From Streptomyces albus subsp. albus (GTDB lineage Bacteria; Actinomycetota; Actinomycetes; Streptomycetales; Streptomycetaceae): a stretch of 64,000 nt of DNA. The notes under the pieces are model-generated. The model did not search any database. It worked only from the letters and a program-made list of their open reading frames with translations, and had not been told where the DNA came from. Position numbers and translations under genes: made by a program. The stretch lies in the NCBI RefSeq assembly GCF_000725885.1, contig NZ_JODR01000013.1, positions 121,027-185,026 on the forward strand, read 5' to 3'. Shown here piece by piece: positions 37,012 to 45,484 of this stretch. Position 1 is the first letter of the stretch. Every line of letters starts with the position of its first letter.

Positions 37012-39708
37012 ATGAGCAGCGAGCGAAACGGGGGCTCTCCTTCCCGGTCGGGGACCGGGGACGCTCCCTCACAGCCGGACGCGTCGCCCGGGTCCGGCCC
37101 GCGCACCCTCGCGGAGGATCTCCGGGCCCGGGACGACAGCGCCCTGGCGGCCCTGCTGAACGCGCGCCCCGACCTCCTCTCCCCCGTCCCCAACGACCTC
37201 ACGCAACTCGCCACCCGCGCGGGGACGCGGGCGTCCGTGGTGCGGGCGCTGGAGCGGCTGGACCGGTTCACCCTCCAGACCGCCGAGGCCCTCGCCGTGC
37301 TCCCCGCCGGGCCGGGCGGGGCGGCACCCGCGCCGGGGGCCGGAGCCGGGGCCCGGGAGGCCCTGACGCGGCTGCTGCCCGGTCGTGAGGCGGCCGAGCG
37401 GCTGCCGCACGCCCTGGACCGGCTGCGGGAGTGGGCCCTGGTGTGGGGGCCCGAGGACCAGCCGCGGCTGGTGCGTACCGCCCGTGAGCTGCTCACCTCG
37501 CCGTCCCCCACCGGTCTGGGCCCCACCCTGGCGGAGGCGGTCGCGGCGGCGGGGCAGGCCAAGCCGTCGCCGTCCCGGTTGCAGGAGGCACTGGCCGCGG
37601 CGGGGCTGCCGCCGACGCCCGACCCGGTGAGCGCCCTGTCCGCGCTGGCCGCCCTGTTCACCGATCCGGAGCGGATGGCCGCGCTGCTGGACCAGGCGCC
37701 GGAGGGTGCCGAGGCGGTGCTGCGGAAGCTGGAGTGGGGCCCGCCGTACGGGGCGGTGGACCTGGCCGCGCCGTCGCCGCCCGTGGCCTGGCTGCTGGAC
37801 CGGATGCTGCTGGTGCCCACCGGCACCGGCGGCGACCCCGGCGGTGCGGGGGCGCCCGGCAGTGTGGTGCTGCCCCGCGAGGTCGCCCTGCACCTGCGGG
37901 GAGGGCGCGCACACCGGACGCCGGAGCCGGTGCCGCCGCCGGTCGCCACGGCGCGGTCGTACCCGCCGGAGACGGTGGACGCCGCCGCCGCGGGGCAGGC
38001 CATGACCGCGCTGGCGACCGTCGAGGAACTGCTGGACCAGTGGGAGTCCGAGCCGCCGCCGGTGCTGCGCGCGGGCGGCCTGGGCGTACGCGACCTCAAG
38101 CGGACGGCCGTCGCCCTGGACGTGCCCGAGCCCGTCGCCGCCTTCTGGATCGAACTCGCCTACGCGGCGGGCCTGGTGGCCTCCGACGGCGAGGTCGACG
38201 AGGCGTTCGCGCCGACCCCGGCCTACGACGAGTGGCTGCGCGCCGCACCCGCCGAACGCTGGGCGCGGCTGGCCGCCGCCTGGTGGACGGCGACCCGCGT
38301 CGCCGGGCTGGTCGGCGAACGGGACGCCCGCGGCCGGAACCTGGCCCCGCTGGGGCCCGGACTGGACCGCGCCCCGGCCCCCGAGGTGCGGCGCCGCGCA
38401 CTGGAACTGCTGGCCGGGACGGAACCGGGAGCGGTGCCCGAACGGGAGGCGCTGCGCGAACGGCTGCACTGGGAACGCCCGTTGCAGGGCGCGCGGGCCG
38501 GACGTGCGGCGCGGGGCGACCGGGCGGGGAGCGAGGCGGGCGACGGGACGCCGCTGACGGTCCGGCTGCTGCACTGGGCGCTGGACGAGGCCGAGGTGCT
38601 GGGGGTGACCGGCCGGGGAGCGCTCGCCTCCTACGTGCGCCCCCTGGTGGAGGCGGCACGGAACGACAGCGGGCGGCCCTCCGGCGGCGGCGCCGACCAC
38701 GGCGTGCCCGGCGGAAACGGCACCGGCGGGGACGGGCCCGACAGGGACGGCACCGGCGGGGATGCCGCCGTACGGGCCGTCGCCGAGGCGCTGGCGCCGC
38801 AGCTGCCCCAGCCGCTCTCCCAAGTGCTGCTCCAGGCCGATCTGACCGCCGTCGCGCCCGGCCCCCTGGAACGCGAACTGGCCGCCTTCCTGTCCGTACT
38901 GGCCGAGATCGAGTCCAAGGGCGGCGCCACCGTCTACCGCTTCACCCCCGCCTCCGTACGCCGCGCCCTCGACACCGGCCGCACCGCCGCCGACCTGCAC
39001 GCCTTCCTGGCGGCGCACTCCAGCACACCGGTACCGCAGCCGCTCACGTACCTGATCGACGACGTGGCCCGAAAACACGGCCGGGTACGGGTGGGCGCCG
39101 CCTCCTCGTACGTGCGCTGCGACGACGACACCCTGCTTGCCGAGCTCCTCGCCGACCGGCGCGCGGCACCCCTGCGGCTGCGCATGCTGGCCCCCACCGT
39201 GCTGGCCTCCCCCGCCCCGCCCGACCAGCTGCTGGCCCGGCTGCGGGAGATGGGACACGCGCCCGCCGCCGAGTCCGCCGAGGGCGACGTACTGCTGGCC
39301 CGGCCCCACGCCCACCGCACCCCGCCGCGCACGGCCCCCGAACCCGTCCCCGAGGGCCCGCCCGCGCCCGACGCCACCTTGCTGACGGCGGCGGTACGCG
39401 CCATCCGCGCCGGCGACCACGCCGCGACCCTCCCCCACAAGCCGAAGGCGCCCGCCGCCCCGCCCCCCGCGGGCGGGCCGCCACGCACGGTCATGGCCGA
39501 GACCCTGGCCACGATGCAGTCGGCCACCCTCACCGGCACCCCCCTGTGGATCGGCTACGTCAACGCCGACGGCGCCGCCTCCCAGCGCGTCATCGCCCCC
39601 GTCAAGGTCGAGGGCGGCTTCGTGACGGCCTACGACCACACCGCCGACGAGGTCCGCACCTACCCCCTCCACCGCATCACGGGCGTGGCCGAACTCGCGG
39701 AGGAGTGA
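37012..39708 (+). CDS. Helicase-associated (Helicase_C_3) domain protein, XPB partner
   Basis: This 898-residue protein contains a conserved Helicase_C_3-type region in its C-terminal third (from about 620: PLPQPLSQVLLQADLTAVAPGPLERELAAFLSVLAEIESKGGATVYRFTPASVRRALD). A WYL-like beta domain closes the protein (LWIGYVNADGAASQRVIAPVKVEGGFVTAYDH). The N-terminal part is a series of short helical winged-helix-like modules. No ATPase motifs are present, so it is not a helicase itself. The mycobacterial homologue (Rv0862c) is, from memory, adjacent to the XPB gene. Here the two are separated by an inserted cassette. Probably a DNA repair partner of XPB. Confidence 0.86.
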   Translation: MSSERNGGSPSRSGTGDAPSQPDASPGSGPRTLAEDLRARDDSALAALLNARPDLLSPVPNDLTQLATRAGTRASVVRALERLDRFTLQTAEALAVLPAGPGGAAPAPGAGAGAREALTRLLPGREAAERLPHALDRLREWALVWGPEDQPRLVRTARELLTSPSPTGLGPTLAEAVAAAGQAKPSPSRLQEALAAAGLPPTPDPVSALSALAALFTDPERMAALLDQAPEGAEAVLRKLEWGPPYGAVDLAAPSPPVAWLLDRMLLVPTGTGGDPGGAGAPGSVVLPREVALHLRGGRAHRTPEPVPPPVATARSYPPETVDAAAAGQAMTALATVEELLDQWESEPPPVLRAGGLGVRDLKRTAVALDVPEPVAAFWIELAYAAGLVASDGEVDEAFAPTPAYDEWLRAAPAERWARLAAAWWTATRVAGLVGERDARGRNLAPLGPGLDRAPAPEVRRRALELLAGTEPGAVPEREALRERLHWERPLQGARAGRAARGDRAGSEAGDGTPLTVRLLHWALDEAEVLGVTGRGALASYVRPLVEAARNDSGRPSGGGADHGVPGGNGTGGDGPDRDGTGGDAAVRAVAEALAPQLPQPLSQVLLQADLTAVAPGPLERELAAFLSVLAEIESKGGATVYRFTPASVRRALDTGRTAADLHAFLAAHSSTPVPQPLTYLIDDVARKHGRVRVGAASSYVRCDDDTLLAELLADRRAAPLRLRMLAPTVLASPAPPDQLLARLREMGHAPAAESAEGDVLLARPHAHRTPPRTAPEPVPEGPPAPDATLLTAAVRAIRAGDHAATLPHKPKAPAAPPPAGGPPRTVMAETLATMQSATLTGTPLWIGYVNADGAASQRVIAPVKVEGGFVTAYDHTADEVRTYPLHRITGVAELAEE

Positions 39709-39813
39709 GCCCGGCCCGGCGCCCGTGGGGACCGACGGGCGAAGCCGGGGACGTCGAAGGGGCCGTCGGGGTTCACGCCGGCCGCCGGCGTTCGCGGCTG
39801 CTGCCTTCCGCGC

Positions 39814-40458
39814 TCAGCCCCGGGCCCGGCGCCGCTGGGCCAGCAGCCCTTCGACCAGTACTTCCACGTCCGTCCACGGGTTGATCTGGTGCCCGGCGCG
39901 GTCCGGCGGGGCATCGGCGCGCAGTGACGCGGCGCGTTCGGCAGCCGCTGGGTGCAACGCCCGTAACGGCGCGTACGTCAGATGTTTGCGGTCCGCGTTG
40001 TATCCGCAGGCGGCGTGCTTCTCCAGCAGTTTCTGTGCCGCCTCGGAAGTCCTGTAGCCGCGCAGCTCCTGGAAGTGGAGCAGCAGCCACAGTTCGAAAC
40101 ACGGGTTGCTCAGAGCGACGCGCAGGCCCTCGTCCCGCGCGATGCGCAGCGCCCTCTCCAGATCGGGATGGGCGGCTGGGGCCTCGACGTCCATCACGCA
40201 CCACACTTCGTCATAGGGCGTGAAGCGGTCCTCCCGGCTGCGTGGTGCACGCTCCTTGTGCTTGACAGCGGCACGCACGAGTTCGGTGGGCACACCGTGC
40301 CGGGGGCCGATCTCCACCTGTACGGGCAGACCCCGCAGATCGCCTCTCAGCCCGCGGAAGTACTGGTCCTCGGTGCACTACCCCTCGCAGTAGATGAGGA
40401 CTCTACGCAGCTCCGGCCGCTTCGGACCGCCCCGCTTCAACGGCTTGCCCCGCCCCAC
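39814..40458 (-). pseudogene. RloB/AbiLii-family effector interrupted by an in-frame amber codon
   Basis: Read from GTG 40458 (GGAGG 5 nt upstream), the frame encodes 214 codons of an RloB-like protein: basic N-terminus GRGKPLKRGGPKRPELRR, TOPRIM-like motif VLIYCEG-x-CTEDQYFRGL, DEVWCVMDVEAP and the hallmark 'SNPCFELWLLLHF'. Codon 27, immediately after CEG, is TAG (40378-40380). Downstream the same frame continues intact to 39814 with no further damage. Homologues have a residue, often Glu, at this point, so a single base change (GAG to TAG) is the simplest explanation. An internal GTG at 40317 could restart translation but would lose the predicted catalytic Glu. It overlaps the ATPase gene by 56 bp. 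Could also be a sequencing error. Confidence 0.75.
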
Positions 40459-41773
40459 TGACGCCTCCACCCGCGATGTCGTCGGCCATCCGCCGCAGCA
40501 GTTCGTCGTCGAGGAACGGCAGCGCGCCGTACCGCCCCGACAGGTAGCGCTTCTCCAGATTGTCCTTGGCGTCCGGGGAGTCCCGTACGTAGAAATCGGT
40601 GATCGGGAAGAGCCGGGTCCCCAGCGTGTCCGGGTCCTTCTCCGTGAACCAGATCTGGTCGCGGAAGAGTTGGGTGCGCGCGTTGCTGCCGAGCAGTGAG
40701 GCCTCATGTGTGGTGAAGAGCAGCTGGGCGCCGTACCTGTTGATGTCCGGTGACTGGAACATGCCCACCAGCGCATCGGCGAGGTAGGGGTGCAGCCGGG
40801 CGTCGAGTTCGTCGACGACGAGCGCTCCGCCCGACCCCAGCGTGAGGAGCACCGGCCCGAGCATTCCGATCCAGGTGCGGGTACCGCTGGACTCCTCGTC
40901 GAGTTCGAGGGCGAAGGTGCCGCCCTCGGTGCGGTGCTGAACCCGTACGTGGTAGTCGGGCACATTCACACGGAAGGACACTCCCAGGTCGTTGAGGGCC
41001 GCCTCGATGCGCTCGGTCTCGTCGAGCAGACGCTCGTCCGGTTCGCGGAATTCCAGCTTCGAGACGCCGAGGTCGGCGAAGCGCAGCAGGTCGAGCAGGG
41101 CGGCCCGGCTGCGGCTGTCCCTGCTGTGCAGGAGACCGACCGTGTAGTTGAGGCGGGCCTGGTAGTCGCGGTCGCTGGCGGTGCGCAGGCCGTCGCGGAA
41201 CCAGCGGTGCAGCCGGCCGAGGAGTTCGTGGTTCTGCGCGGCGGCGATCGACAGATAGAGCGCGTTGGGGCGCAACAGTTCCGAGATGGTCTTGCGCCGG
41301 CCGGTCAGGGACCGCCCGAACGTGAGCGAGTCCGGCCCGCTGCCGGTCCGCACATACAGCTTGCGCCGTTTGCCCTCGGGAAAGTACGAGAGCCACTCCT
41401 CACGGACGCTCTCGTCGTCCACGGTGAACCCGTACTCGTACCGGACGCCGTCGACGACCAGATCCAGTTCGTACGTACTGGGGTGCGCCGCCGGGTCCGG
41501 GCGGAGCCGGAACGGCTTGCGCGGGACCCCGCCCGCAGGGTCCCAGTGCCGGAACGAGTCGAGGACGGCGGCTCGCATCCAGGCCAGCGCCGAGACGACA
41601 TTGGACTTGCCGGACGCATTGGCCCCGTACACGGCGGCGACCGGCACCGCCGAGAGCCGAGTGCCCGGTACCGGCTGCTGGGCGCGCTGTGGCCGGTCGT
41701 CCCCGGCGACGAACGAGATCTCCTGTTCGTCCCGGATGGAGGCGTGATTGGTCACCTGGAACCGCAGCAGCAC
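40403..41773 (-). CDS. AAA/ABC-like ATPase, AbiLi/RloA-type (defence cassette)
   Basis: This 456-residue SMC/ABC-like ATPase has the N-terminal 'RFQVTNHASIRDEQEISFVAG', Walker A GANASGKSN, signature-like LELDEESSGT, Walker B ALVVDELDARLHP and the H-loop TTHEASLLGS. The build (AAA_15/AAA_21) matches ATPases paired with RloB proteins, as in AbiL of lactococci and RloA/RloB. GTG 41773 has GAGGAGG about 6 nt upstream. The effector gene overlaps its 3' end. Local GC content and codon use appear less extreme than in flanking genes, suggesting horizontal acquisition. A role in phage defence is inferred from family and gene pairing, not shown. Confidence 0.88.
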   Translation of the reverse strand: MLLRFQVTNHASIRDEQEISFVAGDDRPQRAQQPVPGTRLSAVPVAAVYGANASGKSNVVSALAWMRAAVLDSFRHWDPAGGVPRKPFRLRPDPAAHPSTYELDLVVDGVRYEYGFTVDDESVREEWLSYFPEGKRRKLYVRTGSGPDSLTFGRSLTGRRKTISELLRPNALYLSIAAAQNHELLGRLHRWFRDGLRTASDRDYQARLNYTVGLLHSRDSRSRAALLDLLRFADLGVSKLEFREPDERLLDETERIEAALNDLGVSFRVNVPDYHVRVQHRTEGGTFALELDEESSGTRTWIGMLGPVLLTLGSGGALVVDELDARLHPYLADALVGMFQSPDINRYGAQLLFTTHEASLLGSNARTQLFRDQIWFTEKDPDTLGTRLFPITDFYVRDSPDAKDNLEKRYLSGRYGALPFLDDELLRRMADDIAGGGVSGAGQAVEAGRSEAAGAA

Positions 41774-41820
41774 GGCAACCTCCTCACGGTGCCGCCAAAG
41801 ATGTCGGCACAGGCCTTCTT

Positions 41821-41837
41821 TCGTCGTAGTGCGACGA
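41821..41837. promoter_or_regulatory. Palindrome in the promoter region of the ATPase-RloB cassette
   Basis: TCGTCG-TAGTG-CGACGA is a perfect 6-bp inverted repeat 48 bp upstream of the ATPase start codon. On the minus strand the adjoining TATCGT could be a -10. It may be an operator controlling the cassette; no dedicated regulator gene is linked. Confidence 0.5.
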
Positions 41838-42022
41838 TAACGGGCTGCACACGACACACACCAGACCGTCAGCCGATCGTGTTCCCGTGGAGGATCCCGA
41901 TCACGCGGGAACGCTGCCCAGGCCCGCACACCCGGCCGGTTGCGGCACACTGGACGTTTGGTCCCCGAAGACGCCCGACGGCGCCCGGGGGCGCCCCGTC
42001 GGTGACGCAGGAAGGGTGACGC

Positions 42023-43711
42023 GTGAACGGTGGCCCACTGATCGTGCAGAGCGACAAGACGCTGCTGCTGGAGGTCGAGCACGAACTGGCCGAGGCGTGC
42101 CGGCGGGCCATCGCGCCCTTCGCCGAGCTGGAGCGGGCTCCCGAGCACATGCACACCTACCGGGTGACGCCGCTGGGGCTGTGGAACGCGCGCGCCGCCG
42201 GGCACGACGCCGAGCAGGTGGTGGACGCACTGGTGCAGTACGCGCGGTATCCGGTGCCGCACGCGCTGCTGGTGGACATCGCCGAGACGATGGCCCGTTA
42301 CGGGCGGCTCACCCTCAGCAAGCACCCCACGCACGGGCTGGTGCTGGAGACCAGCGACCGGCCGGTGCTGGAGGAGGTGCTGCGCTCGAAGAAGATCCAG
42401 CCGCTGGTGGGCGAGCGGATCGACGCGGACACCGTGGCCGTGCACCCCTCCGAGCGCGGACAGATCAAGCAGGTGCTGCTCAAGCTGGGCTGGCCGGCCG
42501 AGGACCTGGCCGGGTACGTCGACGGCGAGGCCCACCGCATCGAGCTGCGCGAGGACGGCTGGTCGCTGCGCCCCTACCAGCAGCAGGCCGTCGAGGGCTT
42601 CTGGCACGGCGGCTCGGGCGTGGTGGTACTGCCCTGCGGCGCGGGGAAGACGCTCGTGGGCGCCGGGGCGATGGCCAGGGCGCAGGCCACGACGCTGATC
42701 CTGGTCACCAACACCGTCTCCGCCCGGCAGTGGAAGGCGGAACTGGTGCGCCGCACCTCGCTGACCGAGGACGAGATCGGCGAGTACAGCGGCACCAAGA
42801 AGGAGATCCGCCCCGTCACCATCGCCACCTACCAGGTGATCACGACGAAGCGGAAGGGCGTCTACCCGCACCTTGAGCTGTTCGACTCCCGCGACTGGGG
42901 TCTGATCGTCTACGACGAGGTGCACCTGCTGCCGGCGCCGGTCTTCAAGTTCACCGCGGACCTCCAGGCGCGCCGCCGGCTGGGGCTGACGGCGACGCTG
43001 GTGCGGGAGGACGGCCGCGAGTCGGACGTCTTCTCCCTCATCGGACCCAAGCGGTTCGACGCCCCGTGGAAGGAGATCGAGAACCAGGGGTACATCGCGC
43101 CCGCCGACTGCGTGGAGGTGCGGGTGAACCTCACCGACTCCGAGCGGCTGGCCTACGCGAGCGCCGAACCGGAGGAGAAGTACCGCTTCTGTGCGACGAC
43201 CGACAGCAAGCGGCGGGTCACCGAGGCGCTGGTGCGCCGGCACAAGGGCGAGCAGACGCTGGTGATCGGCCAGTACATCGACCAGCTCGACGAACTGGGC
43301 GAGCACCTGGGCGCGCCCGTCATCAAGGGTGACACCAGCAACGCGCAGCGCGAGAAGCTCTTCGACGCGTTCCGCTCGGGCGAGCTGAACTGCCTGGTCG
43401 TCTCGAAGGTCGCCAACTTCTCCATCGACCTGCCCGAGGCGACGGTGGCGATACAGGTCTCCGGCACGTTCGGCTCCCGCCAGGAGGAGGCCCAGCGGCT
43501 GGGCCGGGTCCTGCGCCCCAAGGCGGACGGGCACGAGGCACGGTTCTACTCGGTCGTGGCCCGCGACACCGTCGACCAGGACTTCGCCGCGCACCGGCAG
43601 CGGTTCCTGGCCGAGCAGGGCTACGCCTACCGCATCGTGGACGCGGTGGACCTGCTCAGCGAGGGGCCCGACCGCCCGGCGGCCGAGGAGACGGAACCGG
43701 ACGAGGTCTGA
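42023..43711 (+). CDS. DNA repair helicase XPB
   Basis: This 562-residue superfamily 2 helicase is homologous to eukaryotic XPB/Rad25 and mycobacterial Ercc3. It has an N-terminal XPB-specific domain, a Q/RPYQ motif (LRPYQQQAVEGFW), Walker A CGAGKT (about 205), the DEVH box (about 298), GLTAT motif III and motif VI in 'QRLGRVLRPK'. It unwinds DNA 3'-5' in repair. The GTG at 42023 follows GGAAGGGTGAC by a few bases. It is separated from its helicase-associated partner (37012-39708) by the defence-type cassette on the opposite strand. Confidence 0.95.
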   Translation: MNGGPLIVQSDKTLLLEVEHELAEACRRAIAPFAELERAPEHMHTYRVTPLGLWNARAAGHDAEQVVDALVQYARYPVPHALLVDIAETMARYGRLTLSKHPTHGLVLETSDRPVLEEVLRSKKIQPLVGERIDADTVAVHPSERGQIKQVLLKLGWPAEDLAGYVDGEAHRIELREDGWSLRPYQQQAVEGFWHGGSGVVVLPCGAGKTLVGAGAMARAQATTLILVTNTVSARQWKAELVRRTSLTEDEIGEYSGTKKEIRPVTIATYQVITTKRKGVYPHLELFDSRDWGLIVYDEVHLLPAPVFKFTADLQARRRLGLTATLVREDGRESDVFSLIGPKRFDAPWKEIENQGYIAPADCVEVRVNLTDSERLAYASAEPEEKYRFCATTDSKRRVTEALVRRHKGEQTLVIGQYIDQLDELGEHLGAPVIKGDTSNAQREKLFDAFRSGELNCLVVSKVANFSIDLPEATVAIQVSGTFGSRQEEAQRLGRVLRPKADGHEARFYSVVARDTVDQDFAAHRQRFLAEQGYAYRIVDAVDLLSEGPDRPAAEETEPDEV

Positions 43712-43765
43712 GACCTCCCCGGCGTTCCCGGGCGCCGCGCACCCGGCGCCGGTCACACCAGTGCC

Positions 43766-43909
43766 GGGGCCGGGGCCGGCCTTATGTGCCCGCGTCCGCG
43801 GGTGCGGGCCCTGCCTGCGGGGCGGGCCGCCACCCCCGGGGCCGGGGCCGGCCTTGTGCGCCTGCGCGTATGGGTGTGCGCCTTGCCTGTGGGGCCGCCC
43901 CCTGTGCCT
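43766..43909. repeat. 72-bp imperfect tandem repeat
   Basis: Two degenerate copies, beginning ggggccggggccggcctt at 43766 and 43838, fill the 216-bp gap between XPB and the convergent adenylate-forming gene. The second copy has drifted. There is no gene and no clear terminator beyond GC-rich self-complementarity. Confidence 0.7.
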
Positions 43910-43927
43910 GTACGACGCCCCGGATCG

Positions 43928-45484
43928 CTACCCGTCCCGGTCGCTTCCGGACGGGGACCGGGGTGGCTGCATCGCCACCCGCCCGTCGGGGGTGATGACG
44001 GCCGTCTCGCCGGTGCGCAGCCAGCCGTCGTGGAGGGCGGCCGGGCGCGGAGGCCCTCCGGCGTCGCCGGGGCCGCCCGCGCTCCCGGCCCCTCCCCCGG
44101 GGCCGCCACCCGCGCTGTCGGCGCCGCCGCCGAGGCCCCCGGGAGCGTCGGCGTTCTCCGTGCCGAACAGGGCACCGTCGCTCCCCGTGCCGAACGGGGT
44201 GCCGTCGCCCGCCGTGCCGCCGGGGGTTGCCGGGGAACCTGAGCCTCCCGGGGGCTGCACGTAGGACGCGGTGATCCAGGGGCCGCGCAGCAGGAGTTCG
44301 CCCTGGGAGCGGCCGTCCCAGGGCAGCGGCGCCTGGTCGGGGCCGAGTACGCCGTACTCGACGGAGGCGGGGAAGCGGTAGCCGGCCCCGCCGTCCGCCG
44401 CCGAGCGGGCCACGCAGGCCGGGGAGAGCGCCTCGGGGACGCCCCAGGCGGCGGCCGTGCTGAGCCCGGTGCGGCCGTCGCCCCCGTCCCGTTGGCCGAG
44501 GTCGCGCAGGGCACGCATGCGCAGCGGCCCGCCCGGCTCCTGGCCGGGCCCGCCGACGACGACGGCCTCGCGCAGCGAGGACAGGTCGCGGGGCCGGGAC
44601 GCCAGTTCCGCCAGCAGCCCGTCCCAGGTGGCCGGGTCGGCGACGGCGAGGGTGGGCCGCTCCCGTTCGAGCAGTTCGGCCAGGGGCGCGGGGCGGTGAT
44701 GGGCGCCGGGCAGCAGCAGGGAGGCGCCGCCCGCGAACGCGGCGTAGGGCAGCCCCCAGGCGAGCATCCGGGACATCGGCACGGCGGGCAGCACCACGTC
44801 GTGCTCGCCGATGCCGTACGCCTGCGGTGTCTGTGCCTGGAGGGCGTGCAGGTAGAGGGCGCGGTGGCTGTAGGCGATCCCGCGCGGGCCGGTGCCGGGC
44901 CCGGTGGTGTGGCAGAGCACGGCGGCGTCCCGTTCGTCGATGCGCGGCCAGTCGTGGTGCTTGCGGCGGTCGGCGATCAGCGATTCGTAGTCGTGCGTCT
45001 CGGCGCGGCAGGCCGGGCCGGTGACGACGGGCACGCTCTCGCTGCCGCCGGCGACGACGACGTGCCGCAGGTGCCCGAGGCGGGGCAGTACGGAGGCGAG
45101 CGGCGGCAGCCCGGTCGGATCGGTCAGCAGCACCCGCGCCCCGCCCGCGGTGGCGGCGGCGACCAGTTCGTCGCCGGGCAGCGAGGGGTCGAGGGTGTGC
45201 AGGACGGCGCCCATGGCGGGGACGGCGAGGTAGGCCTCCAGGTGGTCGGCGGTGTTGGCCATGAGGGTGGCGACGGTGTCGCCGGGCCGGACGCCGAACT
45301 CGTCGTGGAGGGCCCCGGCGAGCCGCGCCGCACGCGTCCCGGTCTCACGGAAGCTGCGGCGGTCGCAGTCGGCCCGGCCCGCCGTCCCCTTCCAGGTGGT
45401 CACGCGGGACGTCCCGTGTGCGAGCGCCCCGTGGGCGAGGAGCCGGGTCACGGTCAGCGGAATGTCCTGCATCGTGCTTCGCAC
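43928..45484 (-). CDS. Atypical adenylate-forming (AMP-binding) protein, C-terminal domain missing
   Basis: This 518-residue protein is related to acyl-CoA synthetases. The N-terminal domain is clear (LARLAGALHDEFGVRPGDTVATLMANTADHLEAYLAVPAMGAVLHTLDP). The P-loop reads TTGPGTGPRGIAYSH in place of the usual TSGTTGxPKG. The A8-type end 'DGWLRTGETAVITPDGRVAM' is present, but the protein ends there, so the ~110-residue mobile C-terminal domain with its catalytic Lys is absent. Between about 410 and 485 it carries a Gly/Ala/Pro-rich insert. GTG 45484 has AGGAGG 5 nt upstream. Catalysis is doubtful. It overlaps the GT87 gene by 140 bp in another frame. Confidence 0.82.
   Translation of the reverse strand: MRSTMQDIPLTVTRLLAHGALAHGTSRVTTWKGTAGRADCDRRSFRETGTRAARLAGALHDEFGVRPGDTVATLMANTADHLEAYLAVPAMGAVLHTLDPSLPGDELVAAATAGGARVLLTDPTGLPPLASVLPRLGHLRHVVVAGGSESVPVVTGPACRAETHDYESLIADRRKHHDWPRIDERDAAVLCHTTGPGTGPRGIAYSHRALYLHALQAQTPQAYGIGEHDVVLPAVPMSRMLAWGLPYAAFAGGASLLLPGAHHRPAPLAELLERERPTLAVADPATWDGLLAELASRPRDLSSLREAVVVGGPGQEPGGPLRMRALRDLGQRDGGDGRTGLSTAAAWGVPEALSPACVARSAADGGAGYRFPASVEYGVLGPDQAPLPWDGRSQGELLLRGPWITASYVQPPGGSGSPATPGGTAGDGTPFGTGSDGALFGTENADAPGGLGGGADSAGGGPGGGAGSAGGPGDAGGPPRPAALHDGWLRTGETAVITPDGRVAMQPPRSPSGSDRDG

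Noticed and set aside
37069..39672. Long minus-strand frame opposite the helicase-associated gene
   Set aside because: Gly/Arg/Gln-rich, no domain, antisense to a supported gene with a ribosome site.
39814..41773. PARIS (AriA/AriB) anti-phage system
   Set aside because: The ATPase type is similar, but the second gene has RloB hallmarks (SNPCFELWLLLHF), not DUF4435; AbiL/RloA-RloB fits better.
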